Of a stretch of DNA of 6,210 nucleotides, positions 5,671 through 6,210 are shown piece by piece. The stretch comes from Acidimicrobiia bacterium (lineage in GTDB: Bacteria; Actinomycetota; Acidimicrobiia; Spongiisociales; UBA5794), in NCBI GenBank assembly GCA_030599515.1, contig JAUVNV010000151.1, positions 1-6,210 on the forward strand. The letters are read 5' to 3'. Both the position numbers and the translations under genes were made by a program. The number at the start of each line of letters is the position of its first letter. Within the stretch, counting starts at the first letter, position 1. The notes under the pieces were generated by a model that did no database searches, was not told the origin of the DNA, and worked only from the letters and a program-made list of their open reading frames with translations.

Positions 5671-5948
5671 CCGATCCGACCACACGCCGTACCCGTAGCG
5701 GCCGCACCCTTACCGACGAAGACATCGAGGCGCTCGCCACCGAAGTCGCCGAGAAGGACTACGACGTGGACGTTCTGAAGACGCGGCGCCGCGGACGGCC
5801 TCCGATGGGGTCGGGCCCGGCCGACGTCGTACCGGTGAGAATCGACCCGGAGCTGCTCGCGGCAATCGAGTCCAGAGCAGAGGCCGACCACGCGACCACT
5901 AGTGAGATCATTCGCGAGGCCATTCGCCGATTCCTCGATGTCGCCTGA
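5667..5948 (+). CDS. Ribbon-helix-helix (CopG/MetJ-type) antitoxin
   Basis: A 93-residue protein whose GTG start is preceded by GGAGG (5655-5659) at seven bases and overlaps the stop of the upstream gene by GTGA. Residues 1-45 are charged and probably flexible (TLTDEDIEALATEVAEKDYDVDVLK), then an Arg-rich RRRGRPPMG linker. The ribbon-helix-helix domain is C-terminal: strand VVPVRIDP (54-61), helix ELLAAIESRAEADH and helix TTSEIIREAIRRFLDV. In such proteins the paired strands enter the DNA major groove and the rest of the chain binds the toxin. It should neutralise the 5404 product and repress the promoter at 5367-5395. The DNA-binding domain at the C-terminus with the partner-binding part at the N-terminus reverses the commonest order. 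Confidence 0.85.
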   Translation: MTDPTTRRTRSGRTLTDEDIEALATEVAEKDYDVDVLKTRRRGRPPMGSGPADVVPVRIDPELLAAIESRAEADHATTSEIIREAIRRFLDVA

Positions 5949-6037
5949 GTCGCGACCAACTCGGCGTCCAGACCCATCACTGCCGCACCTACGAATGGCT
6001 CCCAAACGTCAGGCGATCCATGAACCCGTCTCGAGGA

Positions 6038-6061
6038 GAAGCCCTGCGACGCAACGGCTTC
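6038..6061. other. Interrupted dyad beside the right att copy
   Basis: GAAGCC (6038-6043) and GGCTTC (6056-6061) are inverted, and between them TGCG-A-CGCA (6045-6053) is a second dyad on almost the same axis. It ends two bases before the encoded CCA of the right tRNA fragment. It could be the tRNA terminator (no T-run follows) or a protein-binding site at the element end. Confidence 0.35.
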
Positions 6062-6063
6062 AT

Positions 6064-6108
6064 TGGCACGCCCGGAGGGACTCGAACCCCCAACCTCCTG
6101 ATCCGTAG
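6064..6108 (-). repeat. Right copy of 43-base tRNA-Arg(ACG) 3'-half, with encoded CCA
   Basis: Bases 6066-6108 are identical to 5169-5211; here the minus strand continues into CCA (6066-6064), so this copy keeps the complete tRNA 3' end. To the right, four further bases (TCAG, 6109-6112) still match the anticodon stem, then tRNA similarity ends: no D-arm and no 5' acceptor strand are seen to 6210. It is therefore a scar, not a functional tRNA gene. It marks the right limit of the small cassette. Confidence 0.85.
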
Positions 6109-6210
6109 TCAGTATCAGAGGTTCCCGCAATCTCGAGGACACGGCGGAAATCCATGCAGCACACGGGTTCTCATCTCTCACCGGTTCGCATTGAATCCCG
6201 TCGTATCTCA
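6109..6210. other. Sequence right of the att copy, nothing recognised
   Basis: About 100 bases with no supported gene, no tRNA 5' half and no clear repeat. It is likely the beginning of a further accreted element or of chromosome. Confidence 0.4.

Larger units (their letters stand above)
5212..6108. mobile_element. Small integrase-less cassette between two tRNA-derived att repeats
   Basis: The two identical 43-base tRNA-Arg 3'-half repeats are direct and 897 bases apart. The unit between them holds phased 10-base repeats, a 12-base tandem repeat, a promoter, a two-gene toxin-antitoxin-like module and about 117 bases of untranslated sequence, and no recombinase. This is the layout expected for one unit in a stack of elements accreted at a tRNA gene and mobilised by an integrase encoded elsewhere. 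Direct evidence is the repeat pair and the contents; mobility is inferred. Confidence 0.55.

Noticed and set aside
5944..5963. Stem CTGAGT/ACTCGG after the antitoxin as a terminator
   Set aside because: Short stem with a G-U pair, an 8-base loop and no T-run.
6064..6150. Possible complete tRNA-Arg gene on the minus strand
   Set aside because: No D-arm or 5' acceptor strand can be found to the right of the anticodon stem.

Overview
The window is high-GC DNA with GTG starts, a TetR regulator whose C-terminal part looks like the actinobacterial TetR_C_11 type, an LPG-synthase-like membrane protein and tRNA-Arg(ACG)-derived repeats. This suggests an actinomycete-type (Actinomycetota) chromosome. 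I cannot place it more precisely from sequence alone.

Positions 1-4341 look like ordinary chromosome. A metallo-beta-lactamase-fold hydrolase on the minus strand, cut by the left edge, is divergent from a TetR repressor on the plus strand. The 95-base gap between them holds two adjacent inverted repeats that make good operator candidates. The TetR gene is followed after 4 bases by a 778-residue membrane protein. Its order is an N-terminal bundle of about six helices, a degenerate kinase-like domain, and an LPG_synthase_TM (UPF0104) domain. These two form an operon. A third gene with a strong ribosome binding site begins right after it, but only about 40 residues of what looks like a small membrane protein survive.

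From about 4480 the character changes to mobile-element debris. There is a minus-strand ribbon-helix-helix-like gene with a near-perfect 20-base palindrome over its promoter. Next comes the C-terminal remnant of a tyrosine recombinase with a one-base frameshift. A 43-base copy of the 3' half of a tRNA-Arg(ACG) gene follows.

Between this copy and a second identical copy at 6066-6108 lies a unit of about 0.9 kb. It carries helically phased GTCCACAGCC repeats, a 12-base tandem repeat, and a two-gene toxin-antitoxin-like module made of a small basic-acidic protein and a ribbon-helix-helix antitoxin. Neither tRNA copy has its 5' half, so both are att-type scars. The best reading is a stack of elements that accreted at one tRNA-Arg gene. 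The middle unit is a very small integrase-less cassette carrying little but the toxin-antitoxin module. The intact tRNA gene would be expected to the right of the window.
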